A stretch of DNA of 64,000 nucleotides, taken from contig JBDOQK010000017.1 in the NCBI GenBank assembly GCA_040437565.1, forward strand, positions 372,001 through 436,000, written 5' to 3'. Position numbers and translations under genes: made by a program. The number at the start of each line of letters is the position of its first letter. The first letter of the stretch is position 1. Shown piece after piece: positions 13,536-27,017 of this stretch. The notes below the pieces were generated by a model. It did not search any database, had not been told where the DNA came from, and was given only the letters and a program-made list of their open reading frames with translations. Origin of the DNA: Albugo candida (taxonomy: Eukaryota; Oomycota; Peronosporomycetes; Albuginales).

Positions 13536-15597
13536 ATGCAAAAATAACAAATTTACAAATGTTTTCTTCTTGCTTTGATGTCAACGAATAGTGCCGAGTG
13601 AAATCAGCATTATAACCAAAAACATCTAGAATTCTTGATTTGTCGTCTATCATTCATAATAATGTCGTATCGAGCCAAGAATGCATCGTGATGGCGGTGG
13701 GCATCACGCAGATTCGATTACTGAAGAGTGATTCAAACAACAGAATATAATGGATCAAGGGGAACGCTGAAATCTCCAGAGCGTTTGTCATCAATTGTAA
13801 CATCCGGAAGATGTGTACTCTTTCAAATTCAATCGTCTAAATCATCTATACCGAACTATTTCTCTATTAATGATCGTCGAGAAAGCACCACCGTAAGACA
13901 TCCGAAGACAAAGAATTAGTATCATTGGTCAAAAGTTTTGATTTCTGAAAAGTATAAAGTCAAAGAGTCGAACTTGAAATTAACGCAGAATATTCACATC
14001 GAGAACATAACGCCTGTCTTTGTGGACAATCAAGGATGAAACAGGCATTGGTCTTCAACGATATATAGGGTAGAAACCAATTCCAAGGTCAGAGGCTGGC
14101 GAGAGTAACAAACCTCCAAGGAAACAGCTCAAACCTCCTAATGATATATCTATACAATGCATCTTCACCTACAACAGGAAAAAGAAGCTTTATGTCGTGA
14201 GTGCTTGGCGTTACACAGCAAGTCTCTTTCAATCGGGACGTTTCATACTTTTTTCACCGCAAAAAATAAACTCTTCGTCGAGCTTTACGATTTTACTAGC
14301 GCGTACGAATCCGAATATATTATGAAGAAGTGTGGAATCAGGTTCTATCCCACTATCCTTTCGTTGGACCCAGAAGCTTGCCAGGAACTCAAAACTGCCT
14401 TTCCGTCCGATCGACAATTTCTGGACAATAAATGTATCTCTGATTTCTCAAGTCACCAAAATCAAAACGACAACCGTATTCGCATGACTAAAAATGGACT
14501 TGAACCTGATTTGATCAGCCTCATATTAAGTCAGCTTACCGCAAGACGAATGTCGCCACTCCGTCGAGAAACAAGTTTACTAAAGAGATGAACAACAATT
14601 GATGGATTGACTCAGAATGATGACTGAGGAAACGCCGAATTGCCTGATGGTCATAAGTTATTATAACCAATTGCATCTGTGCATCTATTGCGTGCTAGGA
14701 TACAAAAGAGTTGAAGCTCAAGTATCATCGATTTCTCGCTTACTTATGCGACAATTGTCACAGATAGGGAGCCATATCGCGAGTGTTAAAAAGTATGCAG
14801 AAGAATGCTAGAAATATTTTCAAGAGTATACCATCGACATATAATCGCATCATCGCTTGCTGGATTCACCATATTCGGATCCTTTGATGAGTTCTTGTAT
14901 GCTGCTACACCACCCTCGAACAAAAAAAATGTGCTTGGTTTGTGAGTGATATTTCAACGACGAAGAAGAATCGCAGCCGACCACATCATTTTCGTCGTTT
15001 TTCGATGCTTCAGACACCAGCTTTGAAAGCACACGAAAATGTTTTGAAGATGATACGGCTTGTCACACAAGAGATCGATGTATCAGAATCCAGCAAGTGC
15101 CTAACCGGTTTCGCTCTGAGTACCGCGCTTATGCTGGTATGGGCTTCTGGTGCTGACGAAATTTGAAAAGTAAGCTATCTTCGATTAACCACCTCACGAA
15201 AGCTAAAATATCTGTGGGTATATTGGCTCCCAACAGTAAACGTACTGTGGAACATGAAGGAAAAGATGCATCTTTTTCGAGCCGTTTGACTTCTTTCTCC
15301 ACTAAACGGAGACGACCATCTAGCCTTCTTACTGTAAAATCTCTTTCGTCGAAGTTACAGGTGCACCATCCGAACAATCAAAATGTATACACTGTCTTAT
15401 CTAGCACTCGGAAGTATTTTTTGTGTCTACTGCTGATGATGGTTCTTCTGGGTACGTTTAAATGCGCCAAGCACACTCTCACAACATTCAAAAGTGATAA
15501 AAATACGCGTTGCATAAGCCTTACTTACGATGATGAGAAAAGCCAAATAGACCGTACTATCGGTCTCCGTCAATGGACAGCAGAGGATATATATTGA
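13536..15597 (+). pseudogene. CHxC-like secreted cysteine-rich family, copy B
   Basis: The segment is homologous along its whole length to copies C and E: a start region near 13536, the CRECLALHSKSL block near 14190, a 144-codon open stretch to 14591 and a terminal block ending in GLRQWTAEDIY at 15597. The position equivalent to the CHxC motif reads SQEC, so the motif is lost. Several breaks interrupt it, and it is the most decayed of the near full-length copies. It is followed by the shared downstream segment and the decayed ASPM-like copy. Confidence 0.7.
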
Positions 15598-15599
15598 GA

Positions 15600-16600
15600 A
15601 AAAGAATGACAATGAGCTTATATATATAAGCAATACTTCTTTCCAGAATAAAGATACTTCTTTGTAAGACTGCATTTTGTCAAAAAGTTGAGGAGTTTCG
15701 CGCTTGATTCTCATGTCGTGTGGCGAACCTAAGTGCACGAGCAATTTCATTGAACGTTTACTGTTGTAGAATCTGGAATACCCAATTGAACATAAATTGA
15801 CCTGTGATTTTACATCTGATCCATTCAGCATTCCTCCACATCGATTGCCATTTCATTAAATAAAATGAAAGAGAACATGATTTCGTCGGGCGTAAATGTT
15901 CTCCATTTATATACAGCTTCTCGCTTTCAGTGATTTAGCAGCGTTTCGATTTACAGGCTTTAATACACCAAGAATATGTTTTTCTTACAATAACTCCGTA
16001 AAAACAAATAAACCTAGGACATGGATGAATTTTGCGTGAACAAACACATATTTGATGGTCACCCACAGGGTTGGAATACGCATCGGTAGGGTATGGTACA
16101 TAGTATGTTCTTTGAGAAAAAGCGCCGCCACGTATAAATAGGAAGTAAGCTCGCCGGCAATCACATCTTCTTGCTGAAATTAAGTCATGAAATTGATCCC
16201 TTTTGGACGCTTCTCTTAAAACCACACTTCCTGTAGACACATTTCAAGAAGTGACAAGCTCAAATGGAAGTTATAGATAGAAGAAACGATTGGCATCAGA
16301 ATAGTCTACGATGTGAGCACCGTCCGACTTTTCGTAGCCTATGATTTCCGATCTTGGTCACTTCGCCTTTTTTATTATCGGACTTGGCCTGCAAAGTCTG
16401 TGATGAAAATTTTGTAGCACGGGAAAACCTCGCATACTCCTTCAAATTTTGCATTTATCGGCTCACAAGATGTAGTGAATAGGTAGTAAGCATAGGAAGA
16501 TTCGTTCGTTTTTTCTCACTTGTGTATCCTTGATAATATGCGATAACGACTTTGGTTCTAATTCCGCCATCTCATTATCCTTCTTTTGATTGTTGTGTTT
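15600..16600. repeat. Shared downstream segment of array unit B
   Basis: Homologous to the segments after copies C (23365-24285), D (27540-28430) and E (36815-37560). In unit D this segment holds a small open frame with a signal-peptide-like start (27767-28033). Here that frame is not open. No other gene is recognised. Confidence 0.65.
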
Positions 16601-19600
16601 CCCTCAACTAATGACAAGGGAGCATTTGATGATCATTTAGCACTCGTGGCCGTCGACGAGAGATATTTACTCCGTTTGCCACATCAATAGTTGACTTCTC
16701 GTCGAGTTGAGCAAGAATTGTGCATCTCTAAACAAGACCGCAAGATACCCGATCTAGGTTCGGATGTGTTACCACTGTGTTCCGTTTACATTGAAGGCTG
16801 TTGAAAGCATCAAAATGCGACCACAGACATATTTTACATAGTCTGAGAATCAATCAAAATGCGAGAATACAGAAAGAGAGTATACTTTTTCTTCTTCAGC
16901 AGGCTGAAGTGTCGGTATGGGATATATAACATGCTGATGAAGACTGACGCAACATTTTGTAGATATTTTATACAATGGTGTTTGATATAAAAGCAATTTC
17001 AGTCCAATTGAGATTTTGGAATCAATCACAACAGCGACAAACCCTCTGACATCACTTTTGGCTCCTTTTGATTCAGACTTTAACAGCAAAAAGAAATCCG
17101 CAACGACTCGAATGCATCGCCCGTTTGGAATTCAAATCGACTGACACACAAAATTGCGCTATTGAAACGGAAAACGCGCATCCCATCGCCAACGGAATTC
17201 AAACGAACTTTAGCAACGATATTCCTCCTAAAGAAGGTAAACAAACCGCAAGAAAACGAGAACGACAGTTTTCAAACTTCAAACTTGTGAATACGTGTAA
17301 ACGCTACCACCGTTACAATGATACGGACGCATTTGGTGTNNNNNNNNNNNNNNNNNNNNNNNNNNNNNNNNNNNNNNNNNNNNNNNNNNNNNNNNNNNNN
17401 NNNNNNNNNNNNNNNNNNNNNNNNNNNNNNNNNNNNNNNCAACTAATGACAAGGGAGCATTTGATGATCATTTAGCACTCGTGGCCGTCGACGAGAGATA
17501 TTTACTCCGTTTGCCACATCAATAGTTGACTTCTCGTCGAGTTGAGCAAGAATTGTGCATCTCTAAACAAGACCGCAAGATACCCGATCTAGGTTCGGAT
17601 GTGTTACCACTGTGTTCCGTTTACATTGAAGGCTGTTGAAAGCATCAAAATGCGACCACAGACATATTTTACATAGTCTGAGAATCAATCAAAATGCGAG
17701 AATACAGAAAGAGAGTATACTTTTTCTTCTTCAGCAGGCTGAAGTGTCGGTATGGGATATATAACATGCTGATGAAGACTGACGCAACATTTTGTAGATA
17801 TTTTATACAATGGTGTTTGATATAAAAGCAATTTCAGTCCAATTGAGATTTTGGAATCAATCACAACAGCGACAAACCCTCTGACATCACTTTTGGCTCC
17901 TTTTGATTCAGACTTTAACAGCAAAAAGAAATCCGCAACGACTCGAATGCATCGCCCGTTTGGAATTCAAATCGACTGACACACAAAATTGCGCTATTGA
18001 AACGGAAAACGCGCATCCCATCGCCAACGGAATTCAAACGAACTTTAGCAACGATATTCCTCCTAAAGAAGGTAAACAAACCGCAAGAAAACGAGAACGA
18101 CAGTTTTCAAACTTCAAACTTGTGAATACGTGTAAACGCTACCACCGTTACAATGATACGGACGCATTTGGTGTGGCGCTTGGAAGCAAAAGGAAGCGCG
18201 ACGATGGAATAAAGATATCAGTTGTTACCGAAACGATCATTTGCGTTTTTACTAGCACTGCTAAGGTGCAATCGAAAACGAGCGTTTTGAACACCGCAAA
18301 AAAGTAAACGAATGGATTGAAAATTAGAAGTCTATTGTATTGAATTGGTCCGATCGTGTGATTTGAACGTCTATGAAGGGAGGAAACGGAAGCTTGAAAT
18401 AGGATGAGGAAATTGGAGCTTGTAATCCCTTCACATCACTTCGAAAGCTTGGAATGGAAGCGTCGTGGATGTACAAAGGAAAGCAATTGCTTCGACGAGC
18501 CGAGATTCAGGCTTTAAAGTTGAAACTCTCCATGGAAACTAAATATGGACGATTATGTATACGGAAAGATCGACCCGTATATGTGGACGTCGGCTTACAA
18601 GAAGAACTCTTTGGTCTTGAATGCGTATGACGCCTTATGGCTCGCACTCGGACTTTGTACCGTTTTGAAACCGATAATACGTCAAACGACAAGGTTTTCA
18701 TTGCTCGGTGGCATCCAACAGCTGAAAAAGAATAGCAATAGTTGAAAACATCCGACACGTCCACCAGCAATACTTCTTTTGATGTTTTGTGCTCGAACAC
18801 CTCATCCACGATAAGAAGATAGCATCCAATCATCAACACGTATGCAAATTGAAGCACCATTCAGCTAGAGCGATGGAAAATCAACTCGCGCTCGATGCGA
18901 CGGTGAAGAATACTTTGAAGAACCATCGAATGTGATGGCACTCACATTTTAAAGCTGGGGCTATTCCTCAACCAAGCACAACGATCCGATTTTGATGCCT
19001 TCGCATCATTCCCATGTCTCTTCCTATCGAATTCCACGCTCAATAAGTAGTAACGAGCTATCATCAACGAGTTCCGTCGGTTGTTTCTCAGCAAAGAAGG
19101 ACGCATTGGTCGTCATTCGGAAACGTTGGGATTTAAACTCAGCTACACGCCGAATCCATATGATAAATTTGCTGCCTAATTCACGATATTGGCGAGGGCT
19201 TTGCGATAGAATGCATCTCGCTAAAGTATGGAAAGCCCTCACTTGCACACATCGATCCAAAAAGAACAAGTTAGCGGATTATATCCGCGTCCCAACTATC
19301 TCCAGGCTCCAATGATCAAGTGAGTGTCAGTCGTGTCCAATAAACCATCGGGTTCCCTGATTCACGGAATGAAAAACGAGCGAAACAAATTTGAACTCAT
19401 CCGCGCAAAAGAACAAATTCGAGAAACCGAACATCTCCTCACAACTCTTTTGGATGGAAATATTCAACAACGAAGGAAATCTGGTGATTCAGGTGCCTAA
19501 CCTTGAGATACAGCAGGTACAAGCGAACATACCGACACAGCGAAGAATATTTAAACGAAAATTGCGCGAAGGGAGAGATCGGTATATACTGAGTGAAATA

Positions 19601-20980
19601 TTGCTTGAATGAACTTTATCGGTGAGTTCGAATACTTCATCGTTGTCCTTGATTTCCAGTCGTAGATGACGCTCTGTGCAGATCAGAAGAGCTGAAGAAA
19701 GTAGTTGTGGAGCTGTAACGTTAACATCATATTTGTCGTGTCTCTCCAAGTCTGGACTGGTTGGACGAAGGGAAACAGATGCTGCGCGAGTGTTTTGTGG
19801 ATGGTGGCGTTATCCTCTAATCGATGGAAGGCGGCTGCAGTGAAGATTTAGGCGGAAACTTTGAGGATGCGATTCGACGAGAGTTTGGTGCATCAAAAAT
19901 ACAGTTTGGTAGCAAAAGCGGTATGTAAAAAGCCCTTCCATGGAATGCGGCGCGTTCAATTCACAGGAAATGGCGCAAATCCAAACGCGAAAAATGCTAG
20001 GGATTTGTACGACTTCATTTTATTTCAAGTATGACACTGAAGCGATTTCTTTGAGCTTGTCTCGTATCGGTAATTACATAAATCGCACAGAAAGTATTCT
20101 CTTGAGCATCTACGCATTCGATCCAAATTGCTTGAAATTGCATTTGCACCGGCAAGGGATTGTCAAACAAATCAAAAATCTTTTCTCTGTGTCCGAATTT
20201 CAAAATGTCGGCCGCAATCGCGCTTTCACGCCTTTGATATACTTCGGCAAACTCATTGCGACATAAGTACGATATACTCATCGTAAACGATATGTCTAAT
20301 TGCTTCTCGGATCCTAACCGGTTGATTAACGAAGATGAATGAATTGCCAGATGGCTCAAATCTGAGGGAAACAGAGATTCTAATGCTGCATAATTTGATA
20401 TTGCCTTTTGTAGGCAATACGCACGACACGCTCGGTATCTCGATTTCCGACAGAAATGGGTGCTGATGACGACTCGATACTGTGCAAACATGGATATTTT
20501 TGGTAAGAGCGTGACGCATGTGAAGCGATCAGACCGTTTTGCTCGCATTTCCGTGTAATTATGACGATTTCGAGTGCAACTGCGATGCGACGCGCCACCG
20601 ACAGAATGCAAAAGAATTAATTCTCCGTACGACTTGAACAGGAGTGGAAGGGATGTATGCAGATGATAGTCTTAGGTGGGGAAAAGTAAGATAATACTGA
20701 GGAATGACGAGTCAAAGAAGCGGTTTTCATGCAAACGATTTAGCGCGGATACGCTGCTCGAAAACCGCTGCTTTGTGCGCGACATATGAAAACGCTTGTA
20801 TTTGCTGAGGTGATTGAAATTCGGCGTGCGTTCGGAATTGAAAGTAGGCTCGTGGAATTGTTACTCGCATTTTACACAGTAAACGTTCACGCAATCGTCA
20901 CAAAAGTGCATGTTATGTGCTTAGAGCCGAAGAATATGTCGAAAACAATTTATTCGTTAATCAAAAGTCTCAATTAAATT
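16600..20980 (+). pseudogene. Decayed ASPM-like gene copy
   Basis: Plus-strand segments match the intact ASPM-like gene at 38604-44728 in order. They are the N-terminal ENAHPIA block (17903-18307 after collapsing the false duplicate), the block with ALGLCTVL near 18650, the CH-domain region near 18990-19310, the segment around 19390-19620, and 3' remnants up to VENNLFVNQKS near 20960. The start codon position reads ATC instead of ATG, many stops and frame changes are present, most of the IQ-repeat tract is missing near 19830-19930, and the last roughly 450 bp are absent. Synteny (a CHxC-like copy and downstream segment before it) shows that it arose by segmental duplication, not retroposition. 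Confidence 0.8.
16605..18174. repeat. Assembly false duplication around N gap 17340-17439
   Basis: Bases 16605-17339 recur as 17440-18174 (735 bp), both arms abutting the N run. It doubles the 5' flank and N-terminal part of the decayed ASPM-like copy. Confidence 0.9.
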
Positions 20981-21191
20981 TATATAATGATAAAGAAATG
21001 ACTTGCGATAGGATCGAATTCGTGATTGTGCAGTGGAAAATGACGATGGTAGAAAGAATGAATACTGGGCTAAAGTTTTCAATTTCTAGAGTCCTAGCTT
21101 TCTTTATCTAGCGTGGATTTCAGTTAAGCTTAACATATTCTAATTGACCAATGAATCATCGATCTGACTATTTCCCCCCTCAAACAAAACA

Positions 21192-23361
21192 ATGCGGAAA
21201 TCAACGATTTGCGCATGCATTCTTTTCACTTTGATCGCAAGGAATACTACGCAACAAAATAGGCATGCATTGAAAACATCTGGAATACTGCATTTGTCCC
21301 TTTTAAAGTCTAATTATGATATTGGCCGTGCCATGAATGCATCGTGAGAGCAGTGGGCATCACACATATTCGATTACTGAAGAGTGATTCAGAAACCAAA
21401 ATATACTGGATCGAAGGAAGCACTAACATCGCTAGAGCGTTTGTTAATAATTGTAACAGCCGGCTCTTGTGTATGATATCAAGTGAATCATCTGAATCAT
21501 ATCTACCAAACGATTTCTCTATTACTGCTCGTCGAAAAAGCACCGCCGTCACACATCCAAAGACACAGAATTATGTCGAGCAAAGTATTTTCCAGTGGTC
21601 AAAGCTTGTGATTTCCCAAAAGTATAAAAGTCGAACAGCCGATCTTGAAATGTACCGAGAAGAATCACATCAAGAGCATAACGCCTATCTTTGGAAGCAA
21701 TAGAAGTACATCGAGAGCATAACGCCTATCTTTGGAAGCAATCAAGGATACTAAAAGCATTGTTCTACAATGACATAGGGATGGAACTAACTGTAAGGTC
21801 TGTTGGTGACAACAGTAACAAAGCTCAAGGAGAACAGGTCGAACCTCCTAGAGATCTATCCATTCGATGTATGTTCACCTACAACAGGAATAAAGACGCG
21901 GTATGTCGTGAGTGCTTGGCGTTACATAGCAAGTCTCTTGCCATTGGGACGTTTCATATATATCTCGTCGCAAGAAAAAAACCTATTGCCGAGCTTCACG
22001 TTTTTTCGAGTACGTACCCATCCAGATATATTATGCGGATGTGTCAAATCAGGTTCTGTCCCGCTATCGAATTTTTGGATTCAGCTGATTGTCAGAAACT
22101 TCACACTTTCTTTCCATCCGTTCGACTTTTTATGAAGAGCCAAGTTGATCCTGATTACTCAAGTCAAAATCCAAACGACAACTATATTCGCATCACTACA
22201 AATGGTCTTGACCCGGATGCGATCAGTCGCATATCAAATCAAGTTGCTTCAAGACGAATGTCGCGATTCCGTCAAAAAAACGAATTTACTAAAATAAATA
22301 AACAACGATTGATGGATGCACTCAGAATCCTGACGGGCAAAGAACCAAAATGCGTGATGGTCACGAGTTTGTATAACCGATTGCATCTGTGCATCTCTTG
22401 GGCGCTAGAATACAAAAGAGATGTCGCTCGAGTAATTATCGATTTCTCGCTTACTTCTGCGACAATTGTCACAGATGGAACACCATCTCTTGATTGTCTT
22501 GGTTATTGCAACCATATAGACGTGCTCAAAGAAGAACCGTGCTCGAATTATCTCCAAGAGCATGCCATGGATATAGAATCGCATCATTGCTTGCTGGAAT
22601 CACCATATTCCGATCCTTTGATGAGTTCTTGTATGCTTTTATACCACACTGCATCAAATAAACATGAATGTGCTTGGTGTGTGAGAAAAATTTTCAAGGT
22701 CGGAGAAGAACCGCATTCGACCACAGCATTTTCGTCGTTACTTGATGCTTCAGACACCAGCCTTGAAATCACAAGCAAATTTTTTGGAGTTAAAAGGGCC
22801 TGTCACACGAAAAATCATTGTAGCAGAATCCAGCAAGTGCCTAATCGGTTCTGCTCTGAGCACCGTGCTTATGTTGGTATGACTTCTGATGCTCAAGAAA
22901 CTCGAAAGAGTACGATTTCTTCGATTCACCAACTCACGAAAGCTAAAATGTCTGTGGGTGTATGGCCTCCTAGCAGTAAAAATGCTGTGGAAAATGAAGG
23001 AAAAGGCGGTTCTTCTTTGAGTCGTTTAACTCCTTTAGTCACTCAAACGGAGACGAGCATCTGGCCTTCTTACTGCAAAATCGCTTTGGTCGAATTTACA
23101 AGTGCACCGTCCGAACAATTGCAATGTGTAGGCTGCCTTATCCACCACTCGGAAGTATTTTTTGTTCATACTACTGATGATGGTTATTCTGGGTACGTTT
23201 GGATGCTTCAAGCACCCTCTCAAGTATTTCAACATTGCCTAAAAACGCGCTGCACAAGCCTTTCTTACGATGATGAGAGAAGCCAAATAGACCGTCCTAT
23301 CGGTCTCCGTCAATGGACAATAGAGGATCTATTTAGAAAAGAAAAACAAAAAAAACAATGA
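21192..23361 (+). pseudogene. CHxC-like secreted cysteine-rich family, copy C (long open 3' part)
   Basis: The start MRKSTICACILFTLIA looks like a secretion signal. About 25 residues later a C-H-E-C motif followed by IVRAVGI is encoded near 21340. A long open stretch of about 550 codons (about 21691-23361) follows, with paired cysteines (CRECL, CAWC, CVGCL), a conserved NRFCSEHRAYVGMTS block and the C-terminal GLRQWTIEDL block. The CHxC motif after a signal peptide matches the class described for Albugo effectors (established knowledge); membership is my inference. The 5' third carries about two breaks, so the copy as assembled is not intact. It directly follows the decayed ASPM-like copy and starts a new array unit. 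Confidence 0.65.
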
Positions 23362-23364
23362 GCT

Positions 23365-24285
23365 TTAACATTTCAGCAATACTTCTTAAAGAATAAATAT
23401 ATGCATTTGTAAGACTCCATTTTGTCAAAAAGGGGAGGGATTTCGGGCCTCATTCTCATGTCATGTGTCGGACCTAAGTATGCGAGCAATTTCATTGAAC
23501 GTTTACTGTTGTAGAATCTGGAATACCCAATTGAACGTAAATTGGCCTTGAATTTTATATCTGAACCATTCAGCATTCCTCCACATCGATTGCCATTTCA
23601 TTTGATGAATTGAAAACGAACATGATTTCGTCGGGCATCAATGTTCTCCATTTATATACAGCTCCACGCTTTCAGTGATTTAGCTTCGTTTCGCTTTACA
23701 GACTTAAATACACCAAAAATATGTTTTTCTTACAATAACTCCGTATAAACAAAGAAAATTAGGACATGGATGAATTGTGTGCGTTAACAAACATGAAAAA
23801 TGCATACTTGATGGGCACCTACAGGGCTGGAATGCATATCCGTAGGGTATGGTCTATATCCCAATAAAAAAGAAAAAATTTATGGTTCTCCTTCATAGCT
23901 TGCAGAAGTGGTACCTCAGTCTGAAATCACGATCACTGTAAGAGTTGTCAATAAATCCGTGTCTTGTGTTCTCGGATAAAAAGTGCGTTCAAGTATACAA
24001 AGGAAGTAAGCTCGCCAGTGACGCATCTTCTTGTAAATGGTAGTGGAATACATTCTAAATGATGTAATTGATCGCCTCTTGAACTTTTCTCTTGAAACCA
24101 CACTTCCTGTAGACACATTCCAAGAAGTGACAAGCTCATAAAAAAAATTAGAGAGTAGAAACGATTGGCAACAGAATAGTCTCCGATGTGAGCAGCGTCT
24201 GACTTTTCGTAGCCTATGATTACCGATTTAGGTCACGTCGCCTTCCTTATTATCATACTTGTCTTCCAATGTATGTAATGAAAAC
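23365..24285. repeat. Shared downstream segment of array unit C
   Basis: Homologous to 15600-16600 and 36815-37560. Homology to unit B stops at 24285, exactly where the LTR-like sequence begins. The small secreted-type frame seen in unit D is not open here. Confidence 0.65.
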
Positions 24286-24655
24286 TGTTGAAGAAGGGTG
24301 TATTGTTGTCAAGTTACCCTATCGCCCGACGCATGTTGGTAACGGCACAGGATTACCGACGCGCCGGCCAGGCGATTTCTAATGTGCGCCTATACGATTA
24401 GTAATGCGCGTTATGGAAAACTGTCAAGGTATAGTCGAAGAAAGCAGTAGGCTTAGAGTAGCAAGAGAGTTTGCGAACTAAGGACTTCAATATATACGTA
24501 GTGTTCATTTCACTTCCGCCAGCACTACGCATTTGCTAACAGTTCATTCCGATCAAACTGTACAAATTCTTGATTTGCATCGAGTCACGAACAGATAGTG
24601 CCCCATAATTGCCGTTCATTATAAAAAGAGATCAAGGAATGATCTCCAGTCAACA
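24286..24655. mobile_element. Probable solo LTR or end of an LTR element (fossil)
   Basis: About 370 bp with matching inverted termini, TGTTGA at the left and TCAACA at the right. The left edge coincides with the point where array homology is lost, as expected for an insertion. I see no internal coding region or obvious target-site duplication, so it may be one end of a longer, decayed insertion reaching right of 24655. Confidence 0.45.
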
Positions 24656-25872
24656 CACCCGCCGAGCTAGACGTCTAGTAGATGATACTGGTTCAATGTC
24701 TCAGTGTTCAGTAGTACGCAAGGAATGACTTGAGTCGACTCTCTGAATCAATTTTTGATATTCGTGCTGCAGATCGATACAGTGGACACTCAAAATTCTC
24801 ATTTTCCATTTCGTACCATGTAGAATCGCTTTTTCATCCAAGCGGCATTGTCTTCAAATAATGGTTCGGTTGCACCAATGAAGGTAGTACCTTCGAGTTG
24901 TATATATTGTAGGTTTCGCGCGCATTGGCAACACATTTCAACTGACATTTGAAATGGAAGTGCGGGGAGCAAACCCCGTGAAAGTCTTTGAGTTGTTTCA
25001 TCAATTCCCTTCAGCAGTGAGGCAACAAAAAGTCGTTGACGATAAAAAAGCAACGGACCGGATCAGACAGAGGAACTGGTTATGGTGTGACGTTGGCTTC
25101 TGTGTCACTGGGGTACAATCTTCGCTATTCCCATCGTTCTGCAAGAAGCGTGCCAATAAGAAGAAATGGAGTGGTATGGTTGATAATTGTCAATTGACGC
25201 CAAATCGTAAGTGCATTCGATACTGTGCATGTCGAAGCGCTCACATGGTCTACCTTCCCACTCAAGTTATGCCTCCGTGCGCATAACGATTACACTTTCG
25301 TCAAAATCTTGTCACAGGCTCAAAGATATTACGTATCTATTTGGTTTGCGAGTGAATACATGACGTGTATATCATATCGTAACATCAAAATTTTGCACAA
25401 CCACCTCTCCGGAAGCTATGCGTCTTCAAGCTTTGGTTGAAAGCGAGTGTGTCAAAAGAGCCAGCAAACAAAATCGTACAGTACACACCATTTCTAACTT
25501 GTAACTTTTTTTAGGCCTTAGCAAACTCACTACTGTCACGCATAAATCATCGCATAACAAAAACAGAGATTTTATATGATAGATACAGTCTAACGCTTCA
25601 AAACAAAAGGCTTGGATTTTGAATTGGATGATTTTTGGATAATTTATAAGGCTCTGAAAGTTGCCTTGTTTTTTCCCCTTTTATTCTCTAGATTTAATTA
25701 GTATTTCCTATCAAAGCGTAAAATTTGGCCGCCATCAGTGGGCAAATTAGGGTTGAGGGTTGAGGGTTTGAGTACAAGTGTAGTATATTATCTTTATATT
25801 ATACTTACAGCTTCATACAGTAGCTACTAAAGCATTGCTGTCTGTGTGAACTGAGTCTGGAAGTCTTCGATG
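24656..25872. other. No recognisable gene
   Basis: Short open frames only. A short degenerate telomere-like run (TTAGGGTTGAGGGTTGAGGG) lies near 25745-25770. The right end probably includes the 3' flank of transposon copy 2. Confidence 0.45.
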
Positions 25873-27017
25873 TCATCGGTACTTTTTCAAAACATATTCC
25901 GCGGCTTTCCCGGTTAGATCTTTCCGATACACATCCATATAAAGGAAGCGCTTTCCAGCATGGTGACGGATTGTTGCGAGCGAAACTGAGGCAAGTGCTT
26001 TCGGAACTGTCGCGAACAATCCTTTCTATTTCCTTGCGTATCGTTGTGCTTCTCCCCAAATCGTTTTCTATTAAATTATATTCGCAATGAAATTTGGGAT
26101 AAAATATGATGAGATGGCCCGCCGCGGTGATTGTCTCTTCCAACAAACCTTTTTGAGCTTTAAAGTCTGGCTGGTTCTGAATAACACTGCGGCCGCAGCA
26201 GCTACCTGTGTCACCACATTTACCCCGGCAATGCAGGCGAAGGTTTGTCGTCCAGAGCTTGCGTTCCTGCAGGATGATCTTTATACCCTTTGGTTGTCCG
26301 GCCAGAGGATGAACTGCGGGGAAAACCATAGTTTGCGATGTCCCATCTTCAAACATTCCATTCCGCATCACCGGTTGCTTTCCTCCCAGTCCAAGATTCA
26401 TCCGTTGAGATACGAGAGCATCTTCTGCAAATGCTGCGTGGCTAGTCGCATTGTCGAAAGCGAAGAGAGCTTTTGCATTGGGAAACTGCGCATCGGAAAT
26501 GGTAATTGCAGCTTCCCGGACTTGCTTAAGAAGGTCTTCCGCAGTCCACCAACCATCATACTTCTTGCCGGGATATGTGATTATTATGCAGGCCTCTTCT
26601 GGAAGATTGCTGTGTTGAAGCTTCTTTTCTTTGCTCAAAGCTAGTCGTTGAATAAGACAGAAAATGTTAACTCTTGATCAAAGTAATGAGCAACAAGCTC
26701 TAAAATACTAGACTTACCAACATCAGTCATGAATTCGCTGACATGTATCGATCTTCCAGCCTCCTTCTTCTGCAGTTGACGTTCGCCATCAGGAAGCCAC
26801 ACCTTCTTCTGGCCATCATGGGCAGCAAATGTGCTTTCATGATGCGTCACTAGGATGAGGGCATCTCTGGCAGGCCAATCTCCTATTCCATTTCCGTCCC
26901 AACAAATTCCGTCATAAATGGCTCATAGATTCTCATTCGTTAAACTGAGTACGATATGTCACGACATCTGCTTGTTCATGGCCATCAACGTACATGCCTT
27001 TCTTCACCTCTGAATAG
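25873..27017 (-). mobile_element. DDE-type DNA transposon copy 2 (decayed transposase)
   Basis: The minus strand encodes the same transposase as 1-1891. Blocks in order are KKGMYVDGHEQADVV (near 26985), THHESTFAAHDGQ (26850), an intron at 26641-26717 with a GTAAGT donor, KKYDGWWTAEDLL (26560), FDNATSHAAF (26460), FYPKFHCEYNLIE (26085) and a C-terminus ending in AEYVLKKYR at 25873. The long open frame (25805-26638) drifts out of the family frame after NLIEN, where a frame change and a stop near the WGEAQRYARK block are seen. Another frame change lies near 26880. The 5' end is cut by the N gap at 27018. It may encode an inactive relic only. Confidence 0.7.

Noticed and set aside
2220-25740. TTTGGCCGC words near 2235 and 25725 as terminal inverted repeats of the DNA transposon
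   Set aside because: They lie in the same orientation relative to the copies, not inverted, and extend too briefly.
25745-25770. Telomere-like TTAGGGTTGAGGG run
   Set aside because: It is too short and degenerate to be an internal telomeric tract, and chance in an AT/G-rich flank is enough.
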